Notes: generated by a model from the letters alone, not told the origin. Shown: positions 45,819-57,709, counted from the stretch's first letter. The stretch: 64,000 nucleotides of DNA from Acanthosepion lycidas (GCA_963932145.1 OZ010616.1:47026250-47090249); one strand, 5' to 3'. Numbers and translations are program-made.

Positions 45819-45913
45819 TTAGGTTGGTGCAAAAATAATGACGTAATAATGTCATTTTTTGACGTTACGTCAAAAAACTACATTATTACGTCATTATTTT
45901 TGCACCAACCTAA
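45819..45913. mobile_element. palindromic mariner MITE, second copy type
   Basis: 95 bp with TA on both sides (45817-45818 and 45914-45915). Arms of about 47 bp are inverse copies with two mismatches. The outer 22 bp are the same as in the element at 8893 (TTAGGTTGGTGCAAAAATAA); the inner part differs and contains TGACGTAATAATGTCA. Confidence 0.85.
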
Positions 45914-46623
45914 TATTATATATATATTATACTTTTTGCATCTCTCAAACTTTTTACCTTCAGACAATAAAATGCATCTCTGTATAATTTTTAAAGTTTT
46001 ATCTAGTGTATTGTTTTCTCGCAGAATAGCATTAATCTTGCATGTGTAATTGGTAGACTAGAAAATCTTGTTCATGTTAGTTCTTGGTTTAAGCTTATTC
46101 AGTATCTGGTATCACCCAAGATAAAGCAGTAAGCCTGCAAAGAAGGTGACATTTGGATACTTTATTTTGATGATATTAGAGAACCAGAGGGCTCTAGTCT
46201 ATTTTTGTTGACCTGCACTTTATTTAGATTTAGTTGGGTGATGAGGTGACATGATAAACAAATCTAGGTTCACTACATCTATGCAAAGCATAAGGATAAA
46301 ATTTTCTAGGGATTTGCTCCCTAAACATATGGCATGTGAAAAAGAAAACTGACTGAAAGTATATGCATAAAACTTATTTATGTACCACACATATATGTGT
46401 AAAATAGCTGAAGATATTTATATTCAAAAGAAATAATGCTTGATTATGAAGACTGCATATTTCTGCATGTAGGAAAAGTAAACAAACTTTATTTTCACAA
46501 GTGTGAAAGAGATAAGCTCTTTTTTGGCAGAAGACCGGTATGCAGGGTATATATAATAGAGAGAGTAGATTGTTTAGAAACAATTTTCAGGGGAGTTGTA
46601 CAATAGACACCGCAACTAGAAAT

Positions 46624-46628
<5 letters not shown>

Positions 46629-46662
<34 letters not shown>
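46629..46662. repeat. (TA)n microsatellite
   Basis: About 17 TA units. Confidence 0.95.
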
Positions 46663-46663
<1 letters not shown>

Positions 46664-47159
46664 CCAGTGACATGCAGAGATTTGGTGATGTGCAGGGCCA
46701 TCTCCTTGACTGTATGCCCCTAAAACTCAAGTGTTGGGGTGGGGGGGTTGCTATAGGACCTATTAAGGAAAAATGTGAGAAAGGGAGACACTTTAAATAT
46801 GTAAAAACAGATGAAACATGAAATAAATACTTTATTCAAATTAAATATTTAAACGACATTTTTCATTTCACTCTTTGATTGGATGCTATCCCAATGTGAA
46901 TGCCTATGGCTGTTGCTCACTCTGCCCCCACCCCACCCCACTTCTGCAGGCTACTGCATATGACTATAGATTAAATACACCAGATTCTAGGGTGGGGCAT
47001 AAAAGGAATTAATGCTGAGGAGTTCAGTTTACTATGTAAAGTCATTATAAATTTTATCCCCACTATGAAATCCAAAATAAAATATCTTTATATCACATAA
47101 TTTTTTAAAATGATAAAAGGAAAAATTTTTAATTTGTAATCTGGAGTTATTTCTTCATT

Positions 47160-47540
47160 TGCCATTATTGGTTAAGCACCAGATTCTTTGCACTATATCT
47201 ATTCAGGATGTTGGCAATCATGGCTCTCCACAATTTCCTGTCTATTGTGGCTTTTAGTAAATTTGTCTTTTTGTTATCTCTCCTAAACCCTTTCCCCCCA
47301 CACATCCATTTACACAAGCTTATTAGGTTATGCACTGTTTTCCTCATCCCTCCTAACTTCAATATGTCCTATGAATATCAGATTTTCCAAACCCTCTTTC
47401 CTCATTATGTGTCCCTAGAAACTTAACTCTTTTTGATGAGTCCTTTTTGTATCCATTTTCTCTAAAACTTCAATGTTGCTCACATGTTCAGTCTATAGTA
47501 TTCTCACCTTCCTTCTGTACCCCTGTTTCTATTACTTTTA
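47160..47540 (-). mobile_element. LINE family A, 3' coding tail
   Basis: The minus-strand frame contains RKTVHNLISLCKWMCGGKGF, then RRDNKKTNLLKATIDRKLWR and AMIANILNRYSAKN, the final conserved part of the LINE A protein. Upstream blocks continue to about 47540 with frameshifts. The copy is 5'-truncated. Confidence 0.75.
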
Positions 47541-48960
47541 GTCTCATCTGTGAGGGGGAATAAAAAATTTATATTTTTTTACATTTTAAGAAATCATGTC
47601 ATATGAACATATTTGTTTTGGTTTCTCTAGGGGACAATTTATATAGTAAACTGCCACCCCATTAACTTTTATAAAGTTTGATTTTATTTTTTTTTCAATA
47701 CTTGTAATCTATAATAATATAAAAAGAAATTTGAAAAAATGATTATTCCTAGCCATAGTATCTATTGTAAAATTCCAGCCAGATTTTCTATTTGAGAATG
47801 TTTGAGGGGAGAAGAAAGTGGGGGTGGGGAGTGATAAATTATTTATAGTGAGAGAAAATATTTAGATTTTTTTAATCTTTCTGTGTGAATTTAAGGTGTA
47901 AAATGATAGTTGGTTTGAAAGAAATTGAGTATATATGGCAGTCAAATTTCTTGTGTTTGAAAGCAACAAGGACAGCCCCTTTTCCTCTCACCAACAAACC
48001 TTGGGATAAACAGTATAAAAAAAAAAAGGGGAGAGAAAGTAAATGAGGTATATAAATAAAAAGTTGAACGGGATTCTTATTACTCGTGAGATATGTAGGT
48101 TAGATCATCAGAGACTGAATGTATAGCATTTAGTTGGTATGCTAGTTGTCATAGAGATAGATGCAAAAGTATCTATGGAAGGTGGTCTGCTGAGGAATTT
48201 AGTAAATGGATTTCTTTCCTAGGTATAACTGATCATTGATTGTATTTTAAGGTAACTAAAAAAAAAAGAGGGAATAAGAATACTATAGACTGAAAGAGAA
48301 AGTAAGAATGAATGAAAAGCAATGTTTGAAAATTTGAAATGAAGAGAAAGTATGAAAATGAAAGGAAAAAATATTGATGTGATTGAATTATATCAAAGAC
48401 CGATTTAACTCTGGGAGAATTTTGCCTTGAACTGCTTTTGGCAAATTATTTCTACAATACTTTTGTTTTATGTTCATGTATACTGTTAATTTTTATTGCT
48501 TTTTTTTTTTTTTTTTTTTTTTGAACAGAGTTCATTTTCGAATATCAAAATTTAAATTTTGTGTACCAAAATATAAAACTTTAATTTTGGTTACTGTAGA
48601 GAATTTTATTTCTTTTGGGTATTGGCAAAGTGAAGAGGATGACCTAAAGTTGATATCCTAACATTTTCAAAGAAATTTTTATATATAATAGGGTACCTTT
48701 TCACCTTTACAGTATCTGTTTTATTTTTAAGATCTTTGTTAAATAATAGATTTTTTTTCATAGTAATTGTTAATAACTGTTACATACCCATTTATGATAT
48801 TACTTGTTACATTTATGTATTTGTAATAATAACAATTGTCTTTATTTCATATACTAATAATAATGATTGTCTTTACTTCATATACTAAATGTAACAGTTA
48901 TAATAGAACAAAGATAGTAATAAGTATAATATAACTTCTATTTCACACCAGAATACTAAC
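47541..48960. other. AT-rich, no recognisable gene
   Basis: Contains G/A-rich patches near 47800-48400 and a T run at 48501-48522. Nothing else was recognised before the exon at 48988. Confidence 0.5.
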
Positions 48961-48987
48961 TGGAACTTATTGAATTTTATTTTTCAG

Positions 48988-49036
48988 TGAGATTTCAAAA
49001 GCTGATGATAAGATAGAATCTGACAATAAAGATGTG
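48988..49036 (+). CDS. short internal coding exon of an unknown host gene
   Basis: A 49-nt exon follows an acceptor TTTTATTTTTCAG (ending 48987) and precedes a consensus GTAAGT donor at 49037. With the two bases carried over from the exon at 5531 it reads CEISKADDKIESDNKDV and ends exactly at a codon boundary. The peptide is acidic, charged and hydrophilic, like the upstream exon, which supports one protein with a disordered acidic stretch. No family is recognised. A 26-bp tandem repeat starts 15 nt after the exon. The next exon would need to begin in phase 0; I could not find a convincing one downstream. Confidence 0.5.
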
Positions 49037-49051
49037 GTAAGTAAAATATTT

Positions 49052-49205
49052 TAATTTCTATAATATTTTATATATTTTTATTTCTATAATATTTTATATA
49101 TTTTTATTTCTATAATATTTTATATATTTTTATTTCTATGATATTTTATATATTTTATTTCTATGATATTTTATATATTTTATTTCTATAATATTTTATA
49201 TATGA
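49052..49205. repeat. AT-rich minisatellite, about six 24-26-bp units
   Basis: Unit TTTCTATAATATTTTATATA plus a short ATTTTTA tail, with a TATGATA variant in two units. It begins immediately inside the intron after the 48988 exon. Confidence 0.9.
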
Positions 49206-49439
49206 TACCGTTAGAAAATTCATGACAAAATGGAAAAAAATTTTGTGTGACCTGTTTTATCCTTTGGGACTTCACCAGACTAATGTAGTGTTTGCATTGA
49301 TGTAACTATACATGTGCACAAAGTAGAAGGAATCGTACACTTTTAAATTTTAAATTTCTTTTTTTAATGTTTTTTTTATATGTAGTCTTGCTAATTTAAT
49401 TTAGTTCTTTTTGTTTGTATTTTTATCACTTTTGTTATT

Positions 49440-49560
49440 AAGTGTCCTATATTCTAATAATAGAAAATCTGCCAAGAAAGGTGAAATGTCGTAAGAACCT
49501 ATATGTAAATATACTGTGAATGATCTAACAATTCTATACACTTTTATCTTAGTAAATTGC
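49440..49560 (+). repeat. unclassified dispersed repeat, copy 2
   Basis: CCAAGAAAGGTGAAATGTCG and TAAGAACCTATATGTAAATA match 23930-24060. Confidence 0.55.
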
Positions 49561-51180
49561 TTTCTTTTTTAATTAAAGTGGCATTTTTTAAATTAAAATT
49601 ATGGCCAGATCCATTATCATGAACAACTGATGCATTGAGTGTATTGTTTTGTAAAAGATCCATTTTGTATTCATATAATCTTTTATTTAAATTCCTCATG
49701 GCTTTACTTATGTTCCTTGTGGCAATTATTACAGGTGATAGTTAATTCGTTCAAGTTTAATTTTATTATTTTGTTTTGTACTCTATACTATATATATTTT
49801 TATTTTTTTTATTTATTTTTACTTTATTTTCGAAGTAGTTGTAACACATTTTATGTTAACCTTCGATAATTTCTTTTCAATTGTAGTTATGATAAAATTA
49901 ATGAATCACTGGGTTTATTAGAATGATCCACTTTTATTTTCAAATATTTTTTAAGACTTTTATTCCTAATATAAAATAATTAGGGTATTGGAGGATTTTA
50001 AAAGTATTTTTAATGTATTTCTCCTCTTCATATAAATATTCAGAACTAAAAATTCTGAAAATTTTAACAAAGTTTATTAATTTTCCTAATATTGTAATAT
50101 ATGCAAACATTTTATATTATTTTCTCCCATATGATACTGTATATTTTATTAAAATAGATTTAGAATAAAATACATTTGGGCTATTTTAGTTTTTATGCAA
50201 ATAAAACTAAATATTCATTATAAAAACATAGCAGTAAAGCTAATGATGTCGTTATTAAAGATAACAATGTTGCTTCAATAATATCATTTAAAAGTTTTTG
50301 GTGTAACTTTTTAAGTAAATCATTGGATAAATAACGACTCTTGTAAAATAGTAAATTTAATGATATTTTTGCTACATTAGTATAAACCTTAATTTTTATC
50401 ACAACTTCCTAATGAATTTGATTGTGTTGTGAAGTTGAATCTGTTAGTAAAACATGACTCATTAATATAAAAAAGATTTTTTTTAAAATCTTGTTAAAAT
50501 ATTTAGTATGCCTATATTTGCATATTAGTAGTACATTCAAAATTTAAAATATAAAAAAAATACCTGTGTTTACATATATATTCTAAAATTCATTGTTTTT
50601 ATAGTAATTTATGAAAACTTTCAAATATAAAGATGTTTAAAATATAAGCAAACCTTTATAATTTGTCATAGCATCATTTTTACTAAATGTTGACTATTTC
50701 CCCCATACGAACACACCACATTTGAAGATTAATGTAGATAATGGCAAATAATATATCTGCTTTACTAGTAGCAATAGTACTGATAATTTTAGTAGCAACA
50801 CTACAGACAGCCCTTGAGCTACAAACTACAACTGCTCCTAAATCTATCCATTAGTTGAATTTGTGGGTAAGTTGCAACAGGTACATACAGTTCTTATTTA
50901 AAATCCTTTTGTTAAATGTATCAGTTTATAATATATATTTCACCTTTTCTATGTCAATGACCCTTTAAGAAGCACTTTGAAATACACTAAATTATATTAA
51001 GCATATTACAGTGTATTATTCTATGCCATATATATGTATATTTAATACCATATCCTGCCAGAATATAGGTAATCATGACTCTCTACAGATTTCTTTGCTT
51101 TATTAACTGTTAACTGCTAAGCATTTCTTGAGAAAGATAATGGAGTGGTTTCCCATTGCCTTTTCTACAATTTGGAATTC
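49561..51180. other. AT-rich, no recognisable gene
   Basis: No exon, SINE or inverted repeat was recognised. Confidence 0.5.
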
Positions 51181-51189
51181 ATTTTTCCT

Positions 51190-51350
51190 TTTCTTAGTGG
51201 TTGCCATGCAGGGCTAAAGGGCCCAGTCTACCCTACTATAGTTTGGGTTATAAGAGATGGATTCATGCCACTTCCAAGAAATTTGCATGTAAGTGAAAGC
51301 AATAGACTATCCCAGAATTTGAACTTGGCTCTCCAATTCCATATTTCCAC
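51190..51350 (-). repeat. SINE core fragment
   Basis: Reverse of the shared core: GGCCCAGTCTACCCTACTAT, GATGGATTCATGCCACTTCC and AATTTGAACTTGGCTCTCCA. Confidence 0.6.
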
Positions 51351-51446
51351 AATAATGTTGTTACAGTACATACCTATTCTGTTAGTATACTACAAAAATA
51401 AGTCTATACTGATACTGTACTGGAGAAAGGGATAAAATGTGGGTGT

Positions 51447-51448
<2 letters not shown>

Positions 51449-51477
<29 letters not shown>

Positions 51478-51490
51478 CTCACACACACGA
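51449..51490. repeat. (TA)n then (CA)n
   Basis: Short compound microsatellite. Confidence 0.9.
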
Positions 51491-52010
51491 ATTAGTATCA
51501 TATACAGATCAAATATGAATTAGAATTCAACAATGATAAAGAACAAATAGGAAACATTATAAATCTAACATATTTCACTTTTATTAAAGCTTCATTAGAG
51601 AATGATTTTAAAAAAATTCTGGTATTTTTATTTTTGTATTTGATTTTCATTGGTTAAGCAGGCTTCACATGCATTTGCCTAGTCAAGCAGCATTCATGTG
51701 CATAATTTATGTGTGTAAGAGTATAATAATTTTAATCGTGGAATTTAATTGAGATATATATATTTATATTATGTGAGTGTGTAGTAGGCATTATCTATGT
51801 TTAGAGGTTGTATGCATGCTGATTTGGGGATATTTTTACATCCACTCAAGCTGTGGTAGCTAAGTATGCATTAGATTCTTTAAAAATGGATTCAATAAAG
51901 GTTGGTCATTTATAAAAACTTAAATAAAATAAAACATTTTAGATTTAGAAATGTTTCCTATTTGTTCTTTATCCTATCATTTCATATATATATATATGTG
52001 AAAAGTCAAT

Positions 52011-52357
52011 ATGAATAAACACAAAAGGAAAACTTTTCTTTACAAACATGTTTCATTCACCGTTGAATCTTATCAACGCAAATGTAAAGATTTTATTTTG
52101 CAACATCTATTTATAAACAGAATTAAAGATGTTATTTTCAAAAATTTAATAGCTCTCAAAAACATTCTTAATGTTAAGTATGAAAGTTTAGATAAGCTAT
52201 GGAGGATACTACATGATATAATTTAATGCCCAATAAACAAAAGTGAGTAAATGTTATTGTCATTAAATTTTTTTGTTGTGTGTGTGTTCAACATATGTAA
52301 TTATTTTAATTTTATAAATTATATATGTATTTATTTTAAATAGGTTTTGATTTAACT

Positions 52358-52388
<31 letters not shown>

Positions 52389-52800
52389 TTTTTTATAGCA
52401 ACAGAAATGTTTTAATTCCTGAACATGGCACATGGTGGCCATATTCAGAAATAATATTGAGTTTGTTTCTTATGATCACAGCCACATACAATGTGCTGAC
52501 CTTGTTCAGAAATTAAAACATTTCTATTGGTCTAAGAAAACTTCTACATATCCCAACAAACAAAAAACATACTTCATAATAACTCATAGGTTAGCCAAAA
52601 ACACTCAGCAGATTCAAAGATCATTTGAATAGTTTTTACATTCCATGCCCAAAAAAGAAATCAGTTGTACAAATGCAAGAAAAAATATAATAGAAAGCTT
52701 AATCACAGTGATCTTCAATGAAATATATGACAATAGCATTAAAGAAATAGTTCTTAAAATCATAGCAGTTAACATTTCAATTTTTGAATATCATAGACTT
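52011..52800 (+). mobile_element. unidentified element with coding remnants
   Basis: Two + strand frames lie here. The first (52011-52226) reads MNKHKRKTFLYKHVSFTVES onward and is Lys-rich. The second (52432-52632 and on) reads MVAIFRNNIEFVSYDHSHIQ and contains TYFIITHRLAKNTQQIQRSF. Sequence from about 52480 to 52740 recurs at 63620-63890 beside Penelope-like sequence, so the second frame belongs to a dispersed element, perhaps Penelope-like. I do not recognise the protein. A T run at 52369-52396 separates the two frames, so they may be unrelated. Confidence 0.4.
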
Positions 52801-53186
52801 TCCATGGATTTACTGTATTGATAATTACCTCAGGTTACCCCAGTTCATTAAATCCCTAAGGATAGTAGAATATTTCTGTTTTTATTATCAAGCTATCATA
52901 CCTCTTAAAATGACATTTGGGAAGAGAATCAGCAAGTAGTCATAGCTGTTGATTCCATTGGCTTTTAAGTTCTGCTTCCCCAATGGTAAATTTATCATGC
53001 TTCATCAAATGAGAAACTGACCCCATCCTCAAAAGAGTTCAACCATCAAAAAGGAAGCCACTTTTTTCACCCATCATCCCTTTTTTCCTGGATCCCACAC
53101 ACAGGACACCCCATGTTGCCAATTAGCTTAATTGGTTAAATTATCAAAAACATATGGAATTTTGGAATCCAGTGCTTTCTCTCTCC

Positions 53187-53212
53187 TATTTTTTTTTTTT
53201 TTTTTTTTTTTG
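53187..53212. repeat. T run
   Basis: Poly(T) upstream of the LINE B tail. Confidence 0.95.
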
Positions 53213-53334
53213 CTTTCATTTTTACTTTCCCTAACTTTACAGATATGGCATATAATTTTTGATTTTATTTAAATTCAGTTGTATATCAAATTAAAATTAT
53301 GACTGCTATTGCTTCTCAAAGATTTTTTTTAATC

Positions 53335-54140
53335 ATTTCACTCCAAGCAAGGTAATACTGCTACTGAGACACAAGGAGTTACTGAGTGTTAGAGCCTATG
53401 AGGAAAAAAATACTATTAAGAGAAATTAAGACCATAGATAACAATTGACATTGCATTTAAATTTTTGAAGACCAAAGTTGAATGGGAAGCAGTAAGCTAG
53501 AAGAGTGTACCACAAGTGCAAGAGAAGAAACTGTCAGCATGTAACTTAGGGTTACATCTAACCATTTCAACTGTAAAATGATGAGACCTAGCTGCCAATC
53601 TAGTACAATTCATAAATTATCATGAAAAATATTTATAAACAAAAGGCACAGGAAAGCTACATTATGGCTGTGAAAAGTGACTGAAGCTAGGATGCCAGAT
53701 CAGGACCAATAACATTGCAAATTCTTTGCATTTTATCAAGGATCTCAAAATATATAGTAGGAACACCAGACCATAAGTGGCAGCAATATTCAAAGCATGG
53801 ACAAATGGTAGACTTATAAATATGTAAGATAGATTCTGAAGAGAAAAATTGTCTAGTATGATACAGTGAACCAACTTTCCTAGTAACAGGCTTAGCAATT
53901 AATTCAGTAGAATCTTTCCATTTCATGTCAGTGGAAAACATTAGTCCAAGGAGTCACTCTCCCTGAGGTTAGCATCAGCCATGCTGATGAAAGGCAGAAA
54001 AGTTTCTCTCAGATAGTTAAAATGAGTAGTTTCATTTTGGAGGCATTAAAATTAAAAAGTCATTCCTTGCCTCAGTTAACAGAAAGCAAGTCATTTTTTA
54101 GATTAGCCACCAATTTGATCTTATTGGACCAGAGTAAATA
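53335..54140 (-). mobile_element. LINE family B (jockey-like), C-terminal part and 3' end
   Basis: On the minus strand a frame reads MFSTDMKWKDSTELIAKPVT, RKVGSLYHTRQFFSSESILH, IYKSTICPCFEYCCHLWSGV and PTIYFEILDKMQRICNVIGP. These are the conserved blocks after the reverse transcriptase core in jockey-type LINEs. Upstream homology continues toward 54140 and the 3' end at 53335 reads as the reverse of CTTGCTTGGAGTGAAATG. It preserves the longest readable piece of family B. It is truncated at the 5' side and carries frameshifts. Confidence 0.8.
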
Positions 54141-54519
54141 GCTGGGCCATTAGTGTAGATACCAACTCTTAAAAACCTCCATCTCTTTGCACACTCAAAA
54201 TATAGGCCTTTACGAATTCTGTTTATGTGGTGGGTTACATACCTCTGGGAAGTGAATATCTTGTACAAGTTTTCTAGTAGAAGTTAGGTAAGTATTAGCA
54301 GATCAACTTTTAAAATGTATAATTACTAAATTTGTTAATACACACACATACATACATACACACACAAAATATGTTTATAATAATAATATTGGATTAAATA
54401 ATCCATTAATTGCTTAAAAATTACTGTTTGTTTCAAGTACAAAAATAAAATTAGCAGGTATAGATTTTGAAGTGCTCCAACAAGAGATGTGCATTTTTTA
54501 ATTAGGGTAATTGAGCATT

Positions 54520-54650
54520 GCTTTGCTATGATGGATCCCCATAGCTTAATGGTAAGGCACATTTTGCTTGAAAATAGTTTCCCCAGATTAAAAATGAATA
54601 CAGGTTAGATTCCTGTTAGAGACGCACTATTTTTTAGTAAGACTGGTAGA
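54520..54650 (+). repeat. tRNA-like SINE, second family
   Basis: Box-A-like TAGCTTAATGGTAAGGCAC and box-B-like CAGGTTAGATTCCTG, followed by GACGCACTATTTTTTAGTAA. The layout matches 43655-43785. Confidence 0.6.
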
Positions 54651-54769
54651 TATTAATTTAACCATTTACCCCACACACACACAAAAGTGATATCTACTTA
54701 AACAGGTGGACAGTAAATATAATATTTATAGTAATAACATCAGATTAAAAAATCTTAATTACTTCAATA

Positions 54770-55060
54770 TATGTAAGATCTGACCTGACATCTCAGCTTC
54801 AGTCACTTTCCTACCACCATAATGTAGCTATCCTGTGTGTTTTCTATAAATATTTTTATAAGCTTTCCTGTATGGTACCAAGACTATAAATTTAATTGCA
54901 GTACTAGCTTGATCTTTAAAAATTTAAATGCAATGTCAATCATTATCTTTTGTCTTAATTACTGTTATTAGTGTTATCTTTTCTTTTTCTCATATGTCAC
55001 TCTCAGTAATTCCTTATGTCTTAGTGGCTTCATTGCTTTGTTAGGAAAAAAGAAAAAAAT
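54770..55060 (+). mobile_element. LINE family B, 3' end
   Basis: AGCTTCAGTCACTTTC, AAAATTTAAATGCAATGTCA and GTGGCTTCATTGCTTTGTTA match the last 400 bp of 27290-28195 in order. No open frame. Confidence 0.65.
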
Positions 55061-55544
55061 GACAAGCTTGCTGACAAGATTTAAAGAATGAACTGAATAT
55101 TTAAAGACTGTTAACAAAAAGACAGATTTTAATACATTGAAATTCTTCATAAAGTGAAAGCAAAAAAAAGTACATAGCAGAAAACATTTCTGCATATGAA
55201 ACTAATCCATGTCTATAACATTTAGATAAAAACATCAATGAGTAACAAAGATTTGAAAGGATAAGGGAGAAAATTAGAAGATACAGATAAAGTGTGATCT
55301 GATGGATAATCATATTTATCAACATTTGTGGAATTTCCATGGTCTAGAATAGTGTTCATGAATATCAATAAAGGCTTCTTGTTTGTTATATTTATCTGTA
55401 TAAATAGTGTTTATAACTTGTATATTATTATGAAATGTGAAGAAAAATCTTTAAGTTATTAACAAGTATATAAAAAAAATATGTAAATATATTGGTTTAG
55501 CTGGCCAACCTTTCTACTTATTTTCTTTCTTCTTGTATAGAATA

Positions 55545-56095
55545 TTGATTTCTAAAACACTTTAAAAATATCATTAGAAACAAAGAAAAGATTGCTCATC
55601 TGCTATGTAATATCTGCTATGTAATATCTGCTATGTAATATCTGCTCACCTATAATGGGAGAGAAAGATGAAAAATTTCCTCACAAGAGATTTGAAGTAA
55701 CAGCTGTGTTTCTATTAATGAATAATAAGAATACCATAGAACATGTCTGAGAAAGTCTTCAGGAAAATAGAAACAAGGAAATGTAAACTTACAATCAGAA
55801 AGAGTTGAAGTTTCTGAGACATATACAGTATAACCTGGATATAAGAAATTTGTCAGGACCAGAGAAGAAGTCTCTTATATCCGGGTTTGGTCTAATTTAT
55901 ATACATTAACACAGGCTCTAATTTAGGACCAGAGAAAATCTCTCTTATATCCTGGTTTCTCTTATAAAAGAATTTAACATTCACAAGACATTAAAGGTAA
56001 GAGATGCAGTCAAAACAGTGAATAAAATACTTGAGTTTATATGAATGGCTAATAGAACAGAAATATTGACAAATAATAAATAAAAGTGAGAGGAA
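55545..56095 (+). mobile_element. LINE family A tail, interrupted
   Basis: Blocks GAATACCATAGAACATGTCT and AACATTCACAAGACATTAAA match the LINE A tail (compare 60120-60280). The two parts are separated by about 150 bp of unrelated sequence at 55827-55980. A 14-bp unit, TCTGCTATGTAATA, is tandemly repeated at 55598-55645 near the start. Confidence 0.6.
55827..55980. mobile_element. possible pogo/Tigger-like insertion inside the LINE
   Basis: TATACAGTATAACCTGGATA resembles a pogo-type end. AGGACCAGAGAAGAAGTCTC and CTTATATCCGGGTT then follow, with a second similar block (AGGACCAGAGAAAATCTCTC, CTTATATCCTGGTTT). An internal inverted repeat links AACCTGGATATAAG with CTTATATCCGGGTT. The right terminus is not clear. 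Confidence 0.4.
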
Positions 56096-56272
56096 TAGCT
56101 ATTTAAGAACTAAATATTCATGTAACTTACAGTATAGATTGTATTTACTAAACATCAAAACTTTAATTCACTCTAATGATTACAAACATATGGACTCAAA
56201 TACTAAAAGCATACATAAAAACTAAGTAGATATAAGAAAATTTGTAACACACGCATACATACACACACATAA

Positions 56273-56274
<2 letters not shown>

Positions 56275-56350
<76 letters not shown>
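56275..56350. repeat. (CT)n(TA)n microsatellite
   Basis: CT units followed by about 28 TA units. Confidence 0.95.
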
Positions 56351-56351
<1 letters not shown>

Positions 56352-56414
56352 GAGAGAGATAGATATGTTTATTTTGCAAGAATGTATATGCTGGTGATGT
56401 AATAGAAAAATTAA

Positions 56415-56510
56415 TTAAAAATCAGAGCCAAGTTAAAATTCAACTCAGGTTCATTACATTCATGCAAATACCCTTGAGAAAACTATAGATCCATATTCTG
56501 TATATATTTT
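56415..56510 (+). repeat. SINE core fragment
   Basis: AAATTCAACTCAGGTTCATT and CATGCAAATACCCTTGAGAA match the shared core. Confidence 0.5.
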
Positions 56511-56639
56511 TGGTAGATGGAGTATTCCATCTAGGAGAAGGAAAACCCTGATTTTTAAACTTTGTGGCAATATCCAAACATGGAAAAGTCTATTGAAGTA
56601 AATACAAACAGAAAAAATGGAGAGGAACATTGAAGGCAG

Positions 56640-57095
56640 TTGATTGTTAACACGGACAGCCTTCTGGCGACTTATGTGGCTAAGCCAACTCTAAATGTAA
56701 TATCTTATATTGTTCTGGATCTTGTCAGCACAGCCAAGAGTCTGACCTGACTACAGCCTCTATATACCATCAACAAGGCCTGTGTTATAGAGATGTCACC
56801 AGCACATGTGATTTGATTATAGTGGTGAAGGCTTTGTGCAGAACCAACCACGCTTTTTTGGAGGGCCTGGAGCACTACATGCTACAAGGTCCCCAAAAGA
56901 CCCTCTGCAGGTTTTGAATTCAGAGTTGTCCTTCTCCTAGACCAATTGCCATCCAAGGCTATAGAACCCAGTCTGTCCTGCTATTTACCCATAGCTGGGG
57001 AGAGAAGAGGATTAATATCTTTCCCAAGGATATTAGCACATAATGGGTTCAACTGGAATTCAAACTCAGCTCTCCAATTCCTGAATCAGATAGAT
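56640..57095 (-). repeat. SINE core with adjoining G+C-richer segment
   Basis: The right part (56935-57095) is a clear reverse copy of the core: CCAATTGCCATCCAAGGCTA, ATAGAACCCAGTCTGTCCTG and TCTTTCCCAAGGATATTAGC. The left part (56640-56930) is G+C-richer and unclassified; a similar junction (core preceded by unrelated richer sequence) occurs at 24400-24590. Confidence 0.55.
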
Positions 57096-57709
57096 ATATA
57101 TAATTATTCATTTAGAAAATTTAGAAAATAAACATGTTATAAAATCACTACAAAAATAGCCATTTTGTTTCAACATTCCCGGTGTCTTATCAAGTGATGA
57201 TGTTGAATGCAAAGCAAATGGTTTTAAAAGTTTCAAATTAGTTAACAATCCTTCACAAGGGGAAAACATTGTTCCGAAAGCTAGAATGACCAATCAAAAT
57301 ACAAGTATAGGAAAATTCAAAAAGCCTGACAACGAAGTCATGTTATAATAGCTATTCAGATTGTTAAAATATGGGTAAAATTAAAAAAAGAATTTATTCT
57401 AACCAATAATTATTAAATTATATGATAGAATTTGATATTAAAATTAAAAACTGCCAATTTTAAAATCCAAATTTAATCACTATTAAGTTTAAAATTATAA
57501 AATTACCAAGGAGAAAAGGGGAAATACATATGTTATTCAATTTATTTCATTGTTGAAATTACGTTAGAATAGACGTGACTCCATCTGGTCCTCTGACAAT
57601 ATATATGTATACATTTTAATCCCAAGTGTGCAAATGGGGTCATAAACTCAGGTGTAAAACAACACAAACACAATCAGATTATAATACATAAGCATCCAGA
57701 CATATTTAG

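Larger units (their letters stand above)
5592..48987 (+). other. putative 43.4-kb phase-2 intron
   Basis: The interval starts GTAAGT and ends TTTTATTTTTCAG. The flanking exons share a compatible phase (two bases before, one after). Almost everything between is repeats and AT-rich sequence, plus a CpG-retaining island at 9.25-11.05 kb. Extra exons inside could have been missed, since exons here are about 50-60 nt. Confidence 0.45.

Noticed and set aside
52400-52423. Terminal exon after the T run ending TATAG, which would read QQKCFNS then stop in the right phase after 49036
   Set aside because: The T run is likely a repeat-associated run and nearby sequence belongs to a dispersed element; seven codons are too few to support it.
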